Assembly: GCA_947589425.1 (NCBI GenBank)
Contig: CANQAV010000001.1
Coordinates: 1-64,000 of the forward strand
Reading direction: 5' to 3'
DNA from: Candidatus Gastranaerophilales bacterium
GTDB taxonomy: Bacteria > Cyanobacteriota > Vampirovibrionia > Gastranaerophilales > Gastranaerophilaceae
Length of the DNA stretch: 64,000 bases
Shown: in pieces, positions 63,526-64,000 of the stretch
How positions within the stretch are numbered: position 1 is the stretch's first letter
Layout: each line of letters starts with the position of its first letter
Notes under the pieces: model-generated
What the model was told of the DNA's origin: nothing
The model's database searches: none
What the model saw: only the letters and a program-made list of their open reading frames with translations
Translations under genes and position numbers: made by a program

Positions 63526-64000
63526 TTAAAAATTGCCCGTATTAAATAAATATTTTTCCAAATCATTTTTATCAAATACTTCAATACTTTCTTTGTTATG
63601 AATAAACACAAGACAGCTTATTACCGATTTAAACGTCGTAAATTCGCTGAATTCAAATTTTCTTCTTAAATCGTCAACATTTTCAGCTAAAAATTCCGTA
63701 ATAAGAGCTTTATTCTTAAAAGTCAAAGAAGTGAAAAAGTCCAGTCCTTCTTTTGTTGTAATCCCTTCAAAATAAATAATATCAGGGGATTGAAATTCAA
63801 TAAATCTCATTGCTTTATCTAAATTAAAACCGATATTTTCATTTAATTCGCACTGTGAAATATTTTTTAATTTATATTTTGCAACAGATTCAAGAGTCAT
63901 TACATTTTTTGATTTTGAAATTAAGTTTGATAAAATTGAATATATTAAATGTGTTTTTCCCGAAAGAGAAGCTCCGCATATTAAAACCACTCCCGGTTTT
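63526..64000 (-). CDS. GspE/PilT-like ATPase, degenerate (5' end outside window)
   Basis: The open frame continues past the right edge; the first codons seen give KPGVVLICGASLSGKTH, the Walker A region of type II/IV secretion ATPases (usually ...GPTGSGKTTT). PDIIYFEGITTKEGLDFF stands where the Walker B box (PDIIMVGEIRD) is expected and KNKALITEF replaces the His box. The P-loop is intact but other catalytic boxes are weak. It probably belongs to the pilus/pseudopilus system with the pilin and prepilin peptidase seen elsewhere in the window, as a regulatory or inactive paralog. Confidence 0.7.
   Translation of the reverse strand, partial: KPGVVLICGASLSGKTHLIYSILSNLISKSKNVMTLESVAKYKLKNISQCELNENIGFNLDKAMRFIEFQSPDIIYFEGITTKEGLDFFTSLTFKNKALITEFLAENVDDLRRKFEFSEFTTFKSVISCLVFIHNKESIEVFDKNDLEKYLFNTGNF

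Overview
The window is AT-rich chromosomal DNA that opens with the tail end of a prophage and then runs through ordinary housekeeping operons. Gene content points to a diderm bacterium with meso-diaminopimelate peptidoglycan: a Skp/OmpH-like periplasmic protein, an RND-type adaptor lipoprotein and a MurE with the DNPR motif. A class III-signal pilin, a prepilin peptidase, a GspE-like ATPase, a NifU-like/GGGtGRT gene pair and many lineage-type hypothetical proteins suggest Vampirovibrionia/Melainabacteria, probably the Gastranaerophilales. That placement is inference from gene style, not from a marker-gene search. No photosynthesis, rRNA, CRISPR or complete IS genes are visible.

Layout. 1-1.2 kb: phage lysis end (DUF1353, holin-like, M15 peptidase). 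1.2-6.2 kb: HD-domain protein, tandem PlsC acyltransferase, Skp-like protein, tRNA-Ser, a broken antitoxin-like gene, a type IV pilin-like protein, a TPR protein. 6.2-12.6 kb: MscS channel, then a tight division/wall cluster blaI-like / unknown / rsmH / ftsL-like / ftsI / murE. 12.6-18.8 kb: a small ORF, then on the minus strand a signalling pair (REC-PAS kinase and NarL-type regulator), a secreted protein, and an adaptor lipoprotein with a 530-residue RND-like protein that lacks nearly all membrane helices. 19-26.3 kb: large unknown membrane protein, phosphohexomutase, lysS, glycosyltransferase, a repeat-bearing intergenic region and tRNA-Leu. 26.4-33.3 kb (minus): HEAT-like/efp/accB/accC/cca and rsgA/ispA/DUF212. 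33.4-38.8 kb: accD-accA, then PilZ / histidine kinase / REC-HD-GYP. 39-45.9 kb: ndk-tgt, rpsL-rpsG, an AAA ATPase, tRNA-Pro, rpsB-tsf. 46-53.1 kb: maf, a lone OppD-like ATPase, paired GNAT-like proteins, a CoA-activase-like protein, rplJL with an attenuated leader, a sigma factor, rph. 53.1-53.7 kb: a GC-rich repeat island and a candidate small RNA. 53.7-60.4 kb: duplicated phosphoribosyltransferase-like protein, ilvC, sigma factor, prepilin peptidase, NifU-like/GGGtGRT pair. 60.4-64 kb (minus): GH13 enzyme, unknown protein, and a degenerate GspE-like ATPase running off the right edge.

The most unusual items are: the RND protein reduced to one helix plus its two periplasmic loops; a recurring short N-terminal motif (Met-Lys/Arg-Ile-Asn start followed by a ...Phe-Gly/Lys... 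box) on otherwise unrelated proteins; the duplicated PRTase-like gene whose apparent 5' end lies in another frame across two A7 runs; a candidate small RNA with an anti-Shine-Dalgarno stretch; a 92-bp perfect repeat ending in the 5' part of tRNA-Leu; and a BlaI-type repressor heading the division cluster in place of mraZ.
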